Source: Actinomycetes bacterium (GTDB taxonomy: Bacteria > Actinomycetota > Acidimicrobiia > Acidimicrobiales > Palsa-688). Taken from it: a DNA stretch of 62,086 nt. The stretch covers positions 1 through 62,086 of the forward strand of contig JAJYMB010000112.1 of assembly GCA_021787365.1 (NCBI GenBank). Reading direction: 5' to 3'. The notes beneath the pieces were generated by a model, which saw nothing but the letters and a program-made list of their open reading frames with translations, was not told the DNA's origin and searched no databases. Both the position numbers and the translations under genes were made by a program. The number at the start of each line of letters is the position of its first letter. The first letter of the stretch is position 1. Positions 24,962 through 33,507 of this stretch are shown piece after piece.

Positions 24962-27013
24962 ATGCAACGCGCCGGAATACGCAACATCGCCATCGTCGCC
25001 CACGTCGACCACGGTAAGACGACCCTGGTCGACGCCATGTTGCGCCAGTCGGGCGAGCTCGGCGCCGGCGGGGAGCGGGTGCTCGACTCGACCGACCTCG
25101 AGAAGGAAAAAGGTATCACGATCCTGGCGAAAAACACCGCCGTCCGCTACGGCGACGTGACCATCAACATCGTGGACACGCCTGGGCACGCGGACTTCGG
25201 GGGCGAGGTGGAGCGGGCGCTCACGATGGTCGACGGGGTCCTGTTGCTGGTGGACGCCGCCGAGGGCCCTCTCCCTCAAACCCGCTTCGTCCTCCGCAAG
25301 TCCTTGGGGCGCCGGCTCCCGATCGTGGTCGCGCTCAACAAGGTGGACCGTTCCGACGCCCGGCCGGCCGAGGTGCTGGACGCGGTGTACGAGCTGTTCA
25401 TCGACCTCGGGGCCGAAGACGGCCAGATCGATTTCCCGGTCTGCTACTGCGACGCCCGCCGCGGCCTCGCGGCCCTGTCCCCCGAGGAGGTGCCCGACGC
25501 GCCGGGGTTGAAGTCCCTCTTCGAGCTGCTCCTCGCCCATGTGCCGGCGCCGGTGTTCGAAGAGGGCCACCCCTTCCAGGCCCTCGTCGCCAACCTCGAC
25601 GCCTCGCCCTACGTGGGCCGGCTGGCCATATGCCGCGTCCACCAGGGGTGGGTGCGAAAGGGCGACAGCGTGGCGTGGTGCCGCACCAGCGCCGGCGGTG
25701 CGGGCAGCGGTGCCGGTACGGGTGCCGGCGCCGGCAGTGCCGGTACGGGTGCCGGCGCCGGCCGGGAGGCGGGCACGGGCCTGGCCGGAGGGGGCAACGG
25801 GGTTGTCGAGGTCCGCCCGGCTCGAGTGGCCGAACTGTACATGACCGAGGGCCTCCACCGGGTCGACGCCGGCCCGGAGGGCGCCGGCCCCGGTGACATA
25901 GTCGCCATCGCCGGCATCCCCGACGTCATGATCGGCGACACCCTGGCCGACCTCGCCGACCCGAGGCCGCTCCCAGGCGTGAGGGTCGACGAGCCGGCCA
26001 TCTCGATGACGGTGGGGGTCAATTCTTCCCCCCTCGCCGGCAAGGAGGGCACCAAGCTGACCGCCCGCCTGGTGAAGGGCCGCCTAGACGCCGAACTAGT
26101 GGGCAACGTCTCGGTTCGGGTCCTCCCTACGGCCCGCCCTGACACCTGGGAGGTGCAGGGGCGGGGCGAGCTGGCGCTGGCGGTCCTCGTCGAACTGATG
26201 CGCCGGGAGGGCTTCGAGCTCACGGTCGGCAAGCCCCAGGTGCTCACCAGGCAGGTGGAGGCCAAACTGTACGAGCCCGTCGAGCGCGCCAGCCTCGAGG
26301 TGCCCGAGGAGTACCTCGGGACGGTGACCCAGCTCCTCGCCGCCCGCAAGGGCAGGATGACCCACGTGGAGCACGGCGCCGGCGGGGCGGCTGGCGCCGG
26401 CGAGGCGGCTGGCGCTGCCGGGGCAGCTGGCGCCGGCGAGGCCGGCGGGCCGAGCGCCGGGGGCAGCGGGACGAACGGTTCGGGCGGCGGCTGGGCCCGC
26501 ACGGAATGGCTGGTCCCGGCGCGGGGCCTCATAGGGCTGCGTTCGGCCTTGCTCACCGAGACCAGGGGGACGGCGCAGCTCCATCATGTGCTGGAAGGCT
26601 GGGAGCCCTGGGCCGGCGAGATCCGCACCCGGCAGTCGGGTTCGCTGGTGGCCGACCGGCGAGGCCGGGTCTCCGGCTACGCCCTGCTCAACCTGCAGCT
26701 GCGGGGGACCTTGTTCGTGTCGCCCGGTACCGAGGTCTACGAAGGCATGGTCATCGGTGAGAACTCGCGTTCCGACGACATGGACGTCAACCCGACCAAG
26801 GAGAAGAAGCTCACCAACATGCGCTCCTCCACGGCAGAGGAGCTGGTGCGGCTCACCCCGGCGCGGCTGCTCTCCCTCGAACAGGCGCTCGAGTGGATCC
26901 GCGAGGACGAGTGCGCCGAGGTCACGCCGGCTTCGGTCCGCCTCCGCAAAGCCGTGCTCCCCCAGGCCGACCGGGCCCGCTTGCGGGCCAGGGCGAGAGG
27001 CCCGAAGGAGTAA
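24962..27013 (+). CDS. typA: Ribosome-associated translational GTPase TypA/BipA with two low-complexity insertions
   Basis: The GTPase domain has all G motifs (AHVDHGKT, switch [18 protein letters not shown]). Elongation-factor domains follow, then the TypA-specific C-terminal domain, including the conserved GLIGLRS and [12 protein letters not shown]. BipA binds the ribosome in a GTP-dependent manner and helps 50S assembly and stress growth. At 683 residues it is about 60-70 longer than usual. The surplus is two Gly/Ala-rich stretches, at residues about 240-280 in domain II and 471-510 just before the C-terminal domain, both encoded by GCCGGC-type repeats. Flanking family motifs are intact, so the protein is probably functional. 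Confidence 0.93.
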   Translation: MQRAGIRNIAIVAHVDHGKTTLVDAMLRQSGELGAGGERVLDSTDLEKEKGITILAKNTAVRYGDVTINIVDTPGHADFGGEVERALTMVDGVLLLVDAAEGPLPQTRFVLRKSLGRRLPIVVALNKVDRSDARPAEVLDAVYELFIDLGAEDGQIDFPVCYCDARRGLAALSPEEVPDAPGLKSLFELLLAHVPAPVFEEGHPFQALVANLDASPYVGRLAICRVHQGWVRKGDSVAWCRTSAGGAGSGAGTGAGAGSAGTGAGAGREAGTGLAGGGNGVVEVRPARVAELYMTEGLHRVDAGPEGAGPGDIVAIAGIPDVMIGDTLADLADPRPLPGVRVDEPAISMTVGVNSSPLAGKEGTKLTARLVKGRLDAELVGNVSVRVLPTARPDTWEVQGRGELALAVLVELMRREGFELTVGKPQVLTRQVEAKLYEPVERASLEVPEEYLGTVTQLLAARKGRMTHVEHGAGGAAGAGEAAGAAGAAGAGEAGGPSAGGSGTNGSGGGWARTEWLVPARGLIGLRSALLTETRGTAQLHHVLEGWEPWAGEIRTRQSGSLVADRRGRVSGYALLNLQLRGTLFVSPGTEVYEGMVIGENSRSDDMDVNPTKEKKLTNMRSSTAEELVRLTPARLLSLEQALEWIREDECAEVTPASVRLRKAVLPQADRARLRARARGPKE

Positions 27014-27094
27014 CCGGGGCTCACGGAGGGGTCACACGGGGCCACACGGGGTAACTTGCGCGTAACCGGGAGAGGCCCGCGGTCACCCGAGCAG

Positions 27095-27199
27095 AAAACA
27101 GACCGATGTGGTTTCGAAAAGTTCACATCCACCAGAAAACGGTGCAATTTTGGCCCAAAAACTGACCGATGTGGCTCACGCCGGATCACATCGGTGAAC
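27095..27199. repeat. Paired GACCGATGTGG direct/inverted repeats
   Basis: The string GACCGATGTGG occurs at 27101 and 27164, each time after an A-run (AAAACA and AAAACT). Each copy faces an inverted partner: GATGTG (27105-27110) with CACATC (27124-27129), and CCGATGTG (27166-27173) with CACATCGG (27187-27194). The region is noncoding and clearly less GC-rich than its surroundings. It could be a mobile repeat (REP/MITE-like), a protein-binding site pair, or a small structured RNA. Confidence 0.55.
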
Positions 27200-27300
27200 T
27201 TTCTGCCCGCGGCGCCGGCAAACCCGGCCCGCCCGCCGGCAGACGGCACCACCTCGCCCGCACTCAGCGGCACCGGCACTCCGGTACTCGTCCTCCCGTC

Positions 27301-27466
27301 CGAACCGCGACCCGCCCGTCCGAACCGCGACCCGCCCGTCCGAACCGCGACCCGCCTGTCCGAACCGCGACCCGCCCGTCCGAACCGCGACCCGCCCGTC
27401 CGAACCGGGACCCGCCCACCGGCCCCGCCCGTCCGAACCGGGACCCGCCCACCGGCCCCGCCCGTC
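27301..27466. repeat. 20-bp then 33-bp tandem repeat array
   Basis: Six units of CGAACCGCGACCCGCCCGTC (27301-27420, the last diverged) run head to tail. The sequence then changes into two 33-bp units made of the same core plus a CACCGGCCCCGCC extension (27401-27433 and 27434-27466), with a partial third after that. The whole 27296-27570 region is nearly pure GC. Open frames through it on both strands give Arg/Pro- or Arg/Gly-rich repeats with no start signals and are judged noncoding. Confidence 0.85.
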
Positions 27467-27576
27467 CGAACCGGGACCCGCCCCCGCCCGCCGGCCCCGC
27501 CCGCCGGCACGCCTCCCGCCGGCCCGCCTCCCGCCCACCGGACGCCCCCGCCCGCCGGCCCGCCTCCCGCCGGCCT

Positions 27577-28143
27577 TCAGTTGAGCGAGGGGTCGGGCGG
27601 AAAGTAAGAGGAAAGGGCCAGGTCGCCGCCTTGGCGGAGGAGGACCCTCCGCCACAGCCCGGCTGGCTCGTCGCTGAAGGCGTCGTCCGGAAGGCCCTCG
27701 AGCACCCACCACGCCCCTTCTTCGATCTCTCCCTCGAGCTGGCCCGGGCCCCAGCCGGCGTAGCCGGCGAACACCCTCAGCTCTTCCACCCAGGGCGCAA
27801 CGAAGGCCGGGTCTGCCTCGAGGTCGACAGTCCCGAGAGTCCCTTGTAGCGGTAAGTAGGCGTCGTCGGGGACGGAGATCTCCGAACGCACCCGGGCGAG
27901 GCAGATGGTGCCCTCCGCCACCGGACCGCCTAGGAACACGACACCCGGTCCCGACGCGAGGTCCTCCCACTGAGGCAGCGGCGACGCCAGGGGCGTGGCC
28001 GTCGGGCGGTTGAGCACCAGGCCAAGTGCGCCCTGGTCGCCGTGGGCGAGCAAGAGGACCACGGTCCGGAAGAAATTGGGGTCGGCCAGGCGCGGTGTGG
28101 CCACGAGCAGCCTGCCCTGCGAGAGGTCCGGTGCCTCGCTCAT
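27577..28143 (-). CDS. YqgE/AlgH family protein (UPF0301)
   Basis: The 188-residue protein matches YqgE throughout. It begins GRLLVATPRLADPNFFRTVV and continues with the conserved GALGLVLNRPT, GGPV and VFAGYAGWGPGQLEGEI, then WWVLEGLPDDAF. Biochemical role is unresolved; in Pseudomonas, AlgH affects regulation. The stop lies right at the edge of the GC-rich tandem repeat tract, which may act as the terminator region between it and typA. Confidence 0.9.
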   Translation of the reverse strand: MSEAPDLSQGRLLVATPRLADPNFFRTVVLLLAHGDQGALGLVLNRPTATPLASPLPQWEDLASGPGVVFLGGPVAEGTICLARVRSEISVPDDAYLPLQGTLGTVDLEADPAFVAPWVEELRVFAGYAGWGPGQLEGEIEEGAWWVLEGLPDDAFSDEPAGLWRRVLLRQGGDLALSSYFPPDPSLN

Positions 28144-28198
28144 GTCTCCATCATCGCTCGTGCCCGGGGCTTACCATGCGCGGTATACGGTTCTTACC

Positions 28199-29245
28199 AT
28201 GCGCGCTGTCACAGTCGTCCCTCTGAAGGCCAACTCCGTAGACCTCACCGAGCTGCCTGAGCCCCCCGAGGAGGACGGGCCAGTGCTGGTCAAGACGAGG
28301 GCGGTCGGCGTCTGCGGCACCGATATCGAGATCATTACGGGAGAGTACGGGTGGGCGCCCCCGGGCGAGGAGCGGCTCGCCCTCGGTCATGAGTCCCTGG
28401 GCGAGGTGCTGGAGGCGCCGGCCGGGTCGGGTTTGTCGCCCGGCGACCTGGTGGTCGGCATCGTCCGCCGGCCCGACCCCGTGCCCTGCCTCAACTGCGG
28501 CGTTGGCGAGTGGGACATGTGCCGCAACGGCCAGTACACGGAGTGGGGCATCAAGGCCCACCACGGCTACGCCCGGGAGCGGTACCGGATCACGCCTGAC
28601 TTCTTGGTCAAGGTGGCGCCGGCGCTTGGCGACCTGGGTGTGCTGCTCGAACCGACCACGGTCGTGGCCAAGGCTTGGGACCACATCATGCGCATCGGCG
28701 GGCGCGCCAAGTGGGAACCGCGCGTCGTCCTGGTGACGGGCGCCGGGCCCATCGGGCTCCTGGCGGCGCTGCTCGGCGTGCAGAAGGGCTTCGAGGTCCA
28801 CGTGCTCGACCAGGTCGTGTCGGGCACCAAGCCGGAACTGGTCGCGGCGCTCGGTGCCACCTACCACCACGGGGACCTCTCCTCGACGGGCTTGACGCCC
28901 GACGTCGTGCTCGAGTGCACGGGTGTCGGAAAGCTGGTGTTCGACGCCATGGACCTGATGGCCCCGAACGGGGTGCTGTGCCTTACCGGGGTCTCGGCCA
29001 AGGGCCGCTCGCTCGGCATCGACGCCGGCGAGCTCAACCGCCACATGGTGCTGGAAAACGACGTCGTGTTCGGGTCGGTCAACGCCAACCGGTCCCACTA
29101 CGAGACGGGTGCAGAGGCCCTCGCCAAGGCCGACATCTCCTGGCTCAGCCGGTTGGTGTCCCGGCGCGTGGCCCTGGCTTCCTGGCAGCAGGCGTACCAG
29201 CGCCAGCCTGACGACGTAAAGGTCGTCCTCCAGTTGAGCGATTAG
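28199..29245 (+). CDS. Glucose 1-dehydrogenase-like MDR enzyme
   Basis: This 348-residue zinc-dependent medium-chain dehydrogenase is of the archaeal-type glucose dehydrogenase group. The catalytic-zinc segment is GVCGTDIEIITGEYGW, then ALGHESLGEV. The structural-zinc lobe is VPCLNCGVGEWDMC, followed by the diagnostic EWGIKAHHGYARE. The nucleotide site is VVLVTGAGPIGLLAALLG. It would oxidize glucose (or a related aldose) to the lactone with NAD(P)+. The start is the ATG at 28199. The sequence CTTACCATGCGCG occurs both here and 24 bp upstream, giving a second possible ATG out of frame. The longer open frame back to 27995 is antisense to yqgE. Confidence 0.85.
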   Translation: MRAVTVVPLKANSVDLTELPEPPEEDGPVLVKTRAVGVCGTDIEIITGEYGWAPPGEERLALGHESLGEVLEAPAGSGLSPGDLVVGIVRRPDPVPCLNCGVGEWDMCRNGQYTEWGIKAHHGYARERYRITPDFLVKVAPALGDLGVLLEPTTVVAKAWDHIMRIGGRAKWEPRVVLVTGAGPIGLLAALLGVQKGFEVHVLDQVVSGTKPELVAALGATYHHGDLSSTGLTPDVVLECTGVGKLVFDAMDLMAPNGVLCLTGVSAKGRSLGIDAGELNRHMVLENDVVFGSVNANRSHYETGAEALAKADISWLSRLVSRRVALASWQQAYQRQPDDVKVVLQLSD

Positions 29246-29287
29246 CCGCGGCGCGCCAACCAACCAAGCTCGCTCGGCCGGCGACGG

Positions 29288-30301
29288 TTATGACCGGGTG
29301 GTGCCGAAGGTGTAGCGGGCGCCGGCGGCGGGCTTGCTTCTCCCCGCGGAACTGACCACGGACACGGCCACGGTGCCGGGTGCGTGCGGAGGCGTTAGCG
29401 CGCGCAATTCGCCGGCAGAGACCGGCGCGAGCCTGAGCGCCCTCGTGTCGCCGAAATAGACGGCGAGCGCCTTCCCCAAATCTTTCCCCCGGACCGTCAC
29501 CCAGTTGCGTCCCGCCGTAGGCCCTTTCGTGGGGCTCACCGCGGACACCGCCGGCACGGGCACCGCCGGCACGGGCACCGCTCCAGAGCTCCCAGAGGCC
29601 GCAGAGGCCGCCCCCGTCTTCGTCTGCGGGACCTTGGTCGCAACAGGGGCCCCAGCAGCAGCCTTAGCGGCAGGCGCCCTGTACGCGTGCCCTGCGGTAC
29701 CGAAGCGAGGGGTGCGCACCGCCGGCGCCGCGACCGGGCTGGAGTGGGCCCCGGCGGCCAGGGGCGGCCGGGCGGGACCGGGCGTGAGAGCCGCCACCAC
29801 GACAGCCACTGCCGCCGCAGCCGCGCCGAGCACGGCTAGACCCTCCCATTTCCGTCGCCGGCGCCGGGCAAGCAACCGCTCCTGGAGCTTGCTGCGCGCC
29901 CCCGCCGGCAGGTCGATCGGGACGCCGGCGCCTCCCGCCGCAACGCCGGCACCTCCCGCCGCAACACCGGCACCGCCCGCCGCAACGCCGGCGCCGCCCG
30001 CCGCAACGCCGGCGCCGCCCGCCGCAACGCCAGCTCCTGTCCCGGGCGCCGGCGCCCCCGCCCCCGCTACCGGATGGGCTCCCTCCGCCCCCCGAGCCAA
30101 GAGAGGGGCGTGCCCGTGACTGACCCCCGGCGGGCCCGCAACGACAGCGTCGCCCTCCACCGCCGGCCGAGCCAGGAGGGCCTCCTCTAGGCGGGCGCGC
30201 AATGCCGCCGGCAGCGGTCGGGGCCGGCCGGAACCCTGGAGGAGAACCTCGAGCTCTTGCCACTCGGGCAGGCCCGGATGCTCGGGACCACGCTCAGGCA
30301 C
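29288..30301 (-). CDS. Membrane-anchored protein with extracytoplasmic IPT/TIG domain, sigma-factor partner
   Basis: The protein has 337 residues from a GTG that overlaps the ECF sigma gene stop by 8 nt. Residues 1-85 are cytoplasmic and include an LPAALRARLEEALLARP helix that recurs at 131-147 (LPAGARSKLQERLLARR). Between them lie five 7-residue AGVAAGG repeats. A basic stop-transfer RRRRRK precedes one TM helix (154-172). The outside part is Ala/Pro-rich and ends in an IPT/TIG Ig-like domain (SAVSPTKGPTAGRNWVTVRG). The ZAS zinc motif of classical anti-sigma factors is missing, but gene order and topology make an anti-sigma or signal-sensing role plausible. Confidence 0.7.
   Translation of the reverse strand: MPERGPEHPGLPEWQELEVLLQGSGRPRPLPAALRARLEEALLARPAVEGDAVVAGPPGVSHGHAPLLARGAEGAHPVAGAGAPAPGTGAGVAAGGAGVAAGGAGVAAGGAGVAAGGAGVAAGGAGVPIDLPAGARSKLQERLLARRRRRKWEGLAVLGAAAAAVAVVVAALTPGPARPPLAAGAHSSPVAAPAVRTPRFGTAGHAYRAPAAKAAAGAPVATKVPQTKTGAASAASGSSGAVPVPAVPVPAVSAVSPTKGPTAGRNWVTVRGKDLGKALAVYFGDTRALRLAPVSAGELRALTPPHAPGTVAVSVVSSAGRSKPAAGARYTFGTTRS
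29922..30026. repeat. In-frame 21-bp tandem repeat (5 units)
   Basis: Five near-identical 21-bp units, each starting ACGCCGGC or ACACCGGC, encode the AGVAAGG heptapeptide of the membrane-anchored protein on the minus strand. The unit length keeps the frame, so copy number can vary without breaking the gene. Confidence 0.85.
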
Positions 30302-30866
30302 CCTCGGCCCCCGTCAACTGCCGGCGCAGACTGTCCCGGCCTCGCTGGAGGAGGGACTGGACCTGCACCCGGTTGCGGTGCAGGCGGTCGGCGATCTCCT
30401 GCACGGACATGTCCTCGATGTACTTCAAGACAAGCACCTGGCGCTGCAGCGCCGGCAAGCACCCGAGCGCGCGCACCACCTCGTCCTGGCGGGCGAAGTC
30501 GGCCTCAGCCTCGTTGTCGACGGTCCCAGCCCCGACCAGGTGGAAAGACCTCCGTGCAAGCTCAGCCCGCCGTTCCCGCTCGTAGTAGCGGGCGAGCCGG
30601 CGCCTGGCGATCGAGCACATCCATGTGGACAAGGCCGACTCGCCTCGGAACCCTCCGGCGGAGCGCACCGCCTCCATCAAGGTTTCCTGCAGCAGGTCCT
30701 GAGCGGCGGCCTGGTCGCCACCCACGCGGGCAAAAACGAAGCCGTAGACCACCGGAGCCACCTCGTCGAGGAGCCAGCGCACGGCAGCCGGCTCACCGGA
30801 CGCGGCAGCCGCGAGGAGCTCCCTCTCGCCAGAACTCCAGGCTGGGTCGGCCTCTTCCTTTTGCAC
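30294..30866 (-). CDS. ECF-type RNA polymerase sigma factor
   Basis: The ~190 residues have sigma region 2 (VYGFVFARVGGDQAAAQDLL, then ETLMEAVRS) and region 4 with its helix-turn-helix (LPALQRQVLVLKYIEDMSVQ, then EIADRLHRNRVQVQSLLQRG). The GTG at 30866 is chosen because family-like sequence begins right after it and GAGAGGAA lies upstream. The frame stays open for another 110 codons without recognisable content. The next gene, overlapping by 8 nt, encodes a membrane protein that may sense and relay a surface signal. Confidence 0.85.
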   Translation of the reverse strand: MQKEEADPAWSSGERELLAAAASGEPAAVRWLLDEVAPVVYGFVFARVGGDQAAAQDLLQETLMEAVRSAGGFRGESALSTWMCSIARRRLARYYERERRAELARRSFHLVGAGTVDNEAEADFARQDEVVRALGCLPALQRQVLVLKYIEDMSVQEIADRLHRNRVQVQSLLQRGRDSLRRQLTGAEGA

Positions 30867-31276
30867 GTGCGAGCGGTTCCTCTCTCGGTGTCCATGTTGC
30901 CCGACCACGTCTTTCTCGGCTGCTCTGGGGTATTGGTGGCCGGAACGGGAGCAGTCCAACCGGAGCAGGCGAAAAACGCTGGACGGCATCCCTGGTCCCG
31001 CCATCCTGTCTGACCTGCCATCCTGTCTGGCCTGTCTGGACGGCACGCGAACAGGCGAACGCTGGCAACCCTCCTCTTTGGTGGCCGCTCGTCGTCGGGC
31101 TGTCCCTGGCAACGCCGAGGCTCTTCTCCGCCCGGCGCGCGACGAGGCCGGGCCTGAGCCGCTCCTGAACGAGCGCTCGCCGGCGCCAAGCCAGTCCACC
31201 TGCCAACGCCACTCGCGACCCGCCGGCGCGGAAATAACGCCATCGCCGGCACACTGTTGGCGGGAGGTGCCTGAGA
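30867..31276. other. 410-bp divergent intergenic region
   Basis: The region lies between the sigma-factor start and the serine-protease start and must carry both promoters. Short direct repeats are visible (CCATCCTGTCTGACCTG then CCATCCTGTCTGGCCTG around 31000-31040, and CTGGCAAC twice near 31060-31110). A GGGAGGTG ribosome-binding site sits just before the protease ATG. Open frames here are shadows. I see no small gene or RNA. Confidence 0.5.
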
Positions 31277-32314
31277 ATGAACCTTGAAGCTTTCCCGACA
31301 GCTAACGACTCAGATCTGACCGGGGCTTCACTTAGCCCTGGGGCTGGGCGCCGGGCCGGGGAGCGCCCCGGCGACGCCGCCCTCGACGCCTACTCGCGCG
31401 TGGTCACGTCCGTAGCAGCCGAGCTAACGCCCCGGGTGGCGGCGGTGCAGGTCGGCAGGCGCCTCTCCGACGGCAAGTTCGCGGCCGGCGCAGGCTCCGC
31501 CGTCGTTTTCACCGACGACGGGTTCTTGTTGACCAACGCCCACGTGGTGGGAAACGCCGACGCCGGCAGGGCCGCCTTTTCCGACGGCACCGTGACGGCG
31601 TTCCATGTTGCCGGAACGGACCCGCTGTCCGACCTCGCCGTGCTCCGCGCCGACGGCGCTACGCCCCCGCCTGCCCGGCTCGGAGAGGCGGGCGACCTCG
31701 TCGTGGGGCAGTTGGTCGTCGCCGTGGGCAACCCCCTCGGCCTGGCGGGGAGCGTGACCGCGGGCGTGGTGAGCGCGCTCGGGCGTTCCCTGCCCATTCG
31801 GGCGGGGCGCAACGTGCGTGTGATCGACGACGTGGTCCAGACCGACGCCGCCCTCAACCCGGGAAACTCGGGTGGCGCCCTGGCGACCGCCGACGGCCGG
31901 GTGGTCGGGATCAACACCGCCGTCGCCGGCATCGGGGTCGGGCTGGCCATACCGATCAACATCACGAGCCGCCAGATCATCTCGGCATTGATCCGGGAGG
32001 GCCGGGTTAGGCGGGCATGGATCGGCCTCGCCAGCACGCCGGCCCCGCTCCCGCCCGTGCTGGCCGACCGTTACCGCCAACGCCAGGGGGTCCGCATCGT
32101 CGAGGTCGTGCCTGGCAGCCCCGCCGACCGCGCCGGCCTGCGCCCCGGCGACCTGCTCCTGTCCGCCGCCGGCGGGGCGGTCCCTGACGCTCAGGCCCTC
32201 CAGCGGCTCATGCTGGCCGCCGCCATCGGGCGGCCGCTCAACCTCACCGTGCTGCGTTCGGGCGCGCTGGTGGACGTCGTGGCCGTCCCGGCCGAACTGA
32301 CCGAGGCCGACTGA
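31277..32314 (+). CDS. HtrA/DegP-like trypsin-fold protease with PDZ domain, no membrane anchor
   Basis: The catalytic triad is complete: H89 in LLTNAHVVG, D119 in DPLSDLAVL and S198 in NPGNSGGAL. A C-terminal PDZ domain follows (VRIVEVVPGSPADRAGLRPG, then DLLLSAAGG). The protein has 345 residues. The first 40 are polar (DSDLTGASLSPGAGRRAGER) and show neither signal peptide nor TM helix, whereas HtrA proteins are normally anchored or exported. It may act in the cytoplasm. It is divergent from the ECF sigma operon, a common arrangement for envelope-stress genes. Confidence 0.88.
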   Translation: MNLEAFPTANDSDLTGASLSPGAGRRAGERPGDAALDAYSRVVTSVAAELTPRVAAVQVGRRLSDGKFAAGAGSAVVFTDDGFLLTNAHVVGNADAGRAAFSDGTVTAFHVAGTDPLSDLAVLRADGATPPPARLGEAGDLVVGQLVVAVGNPLGLAGSVTAGVVSALGRSLPIRAGRNVRVIDDVVQTDAALNPGNSGGALATADGRVVGINTAVAGIGVGLAIPINITSRQIISALIREGRVRRAWIGLASTPAPLPPVLADRYRQRQGVRIVEVVPGSPADRAGLRPGDLLLSAAGGAVPDAQALQRLMLAAAIGRPLNLTVLRSGALVDVVAVPAELTEAD

Positions 32315-32429
32315 GCGCCGGCGGGGCTGCGCCCCTGCGCCGCTGCGCCCGCCGCCGAGCCGGACGCCTCCGCCGCACCGCCGCCGAGCCGGACGCCGCC
32401 GGCGGGCACCGTTCGAACCTCCCGCATTC

Positions 32430-33485
32430 GTGCCGTTGGTGGCGAACGGTCAGACTGGGGACGTGGTTACCTCAGTACGGGCAACGGCGCCGGTCCGAGT
32501 CTTCGACGCCGGCGGGTGGACCGACACCTGGTTTGCCGGCAGCGGCTTCGTTTGCCACCTGGCGGTGGGGCCAGGTGCGGAGGTCGTGGCCAGCCTCGCT
32601 GGCGAGGGCCCTCCCGCCAAGCGGCACGTCTGGCTGCGGGTCCCCGCTTTCGGCGACGACTACGACTTTCCCCTCGAACAACCCCCGGGGCGTCACCCCC
32701 TGCTCGAGGCGGCGCTCCGGCGCTTCGCACCCGCCCGGGCGAGCCTCGAGGTGAACGTGGAGTCGTCGGTGCCGGCTGGTTCGAGCCTGGGCACCTCGGC
32801 GTCGGTGGGGGTCGCCCTCGTCGCGGCCCTTCGGGCGCTCGACGGCTCGCCGACGTCCCCGGCCGAACTGGCGCGCGCCGCCCACGACTTGGAGACAAAG
32901 GACCTGGGCCGCCAGAGCGGGGTGCAGGACCATGTCGCGGCTGCCTTCGGAGGCGCCAGCCTGGTGCGGGTGAGCCCCTACCCCCACTTCGAGGTGGAGC
33001 CTCTCCTTCTCGCTCCGGCTACGGAGCAAGCTTTGGGGAAGAGAGTGGTGACCGCCTACCTCGGCGCGTTCCACGACTCGAGCGCCGTGCACGAGACGGT
33101 GATAGCCCACCTGGAGGGTGACAGCGCCGCCGCAGAGCGCCTTCTCCAACCGATGCGGGAGGCTGCCAAACGGGCCGCCCGGGCGCTCGTCGCCGGCGAC
33201 CTCGGCTCCTACGGCCGCGCCATGGTCGCCAACACCGAGGCCCAGGCCGGCCTGCACCCGAGCCTGGTCAACCCCCTGGCGCGCGAGGTGATAGCAGCGG
33301 GCGCCGGAGCGGGAGCGCTCGGCTGGAAGGTGAACGGCGCCGGCGGGCCAGGCGGGACGGTGACGCTGCTCGCGCCCGAGGGTGCAGAGGCCAAAATGGT
33401 GGAACAGGTGGAGGCGGTCGCCGGCGTACAGGTCCTCGACCTCCGACCCTCTACCGCCGGCGCCACCGTGGTGGTCACCGGTTAG
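32430..33485 (+). CDS. GHMP-family sugar kinase
   Basis: The GHMP ATP loop is VPAGSSLGTSASVGVALVAA, and the N-terminal motif APVRVFDAGGWTDTW resembles the RIDLAGGWTDT signature of heptose/fucose-type kinases (HddA group). The C-terminal GHMP motif appears as WKVNGAGGPGGTVTLLA. It has 351 residues from the GTG at 32430. The GTG at 32463 is closer to the start of family similarity. It should phosphorylate a sugar; which one is not determined by motif. A tyrosine-phosphatase gene follows after 22 bp. Confidence 0.82.
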   Translation: MPLVANGQTGDVVTSVRATAPVRVFDAGGWTDTWFAGSGFVCHLAVGPGAEVVASLAGEGPPAKRHVWLRVPAFGDDYDFPLEQPPGRHPLLEAALRRFAPARASLEVNVESSVPAGSSLGTSASVGVALVAALRALDGSPTSPAELARAAHDLETKDLGRQSGVQDHVAAAFGGASLVRVSPYPHFEVEPLLLAPATEQALGKRVVTAYLGAFHDSSAVHETVIAHLEGDSAAAERLLQPMREAAKRAARALVAGDLGSYGRAMVANTEAQAGLHPSLVNPLAREVIAAGAGAGALGWKVNGAGGPGGTVTLLAPEGAEAKMVEQVEAVAGVQVLDLRPSTAGATVVVTG

Positions 33486-33507
33486 CCCAACCAGCAAGGA
33501 GCAGGCC

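Noticed and set aside
24917..25858. 313-codon minus-strand frame over typA
   Set aside because: Shadow of a highly conserved gene; composition typical of antisense GC-rich frames.
27056..27849. Plus-strand open frames encoding Arg/Pro-rich 20-residue repeats
   Set aside because: They arise from the 20-bp repeat, which stays open in several frames; no ribosome-binding site or start context, and they run antisense through yqgE.
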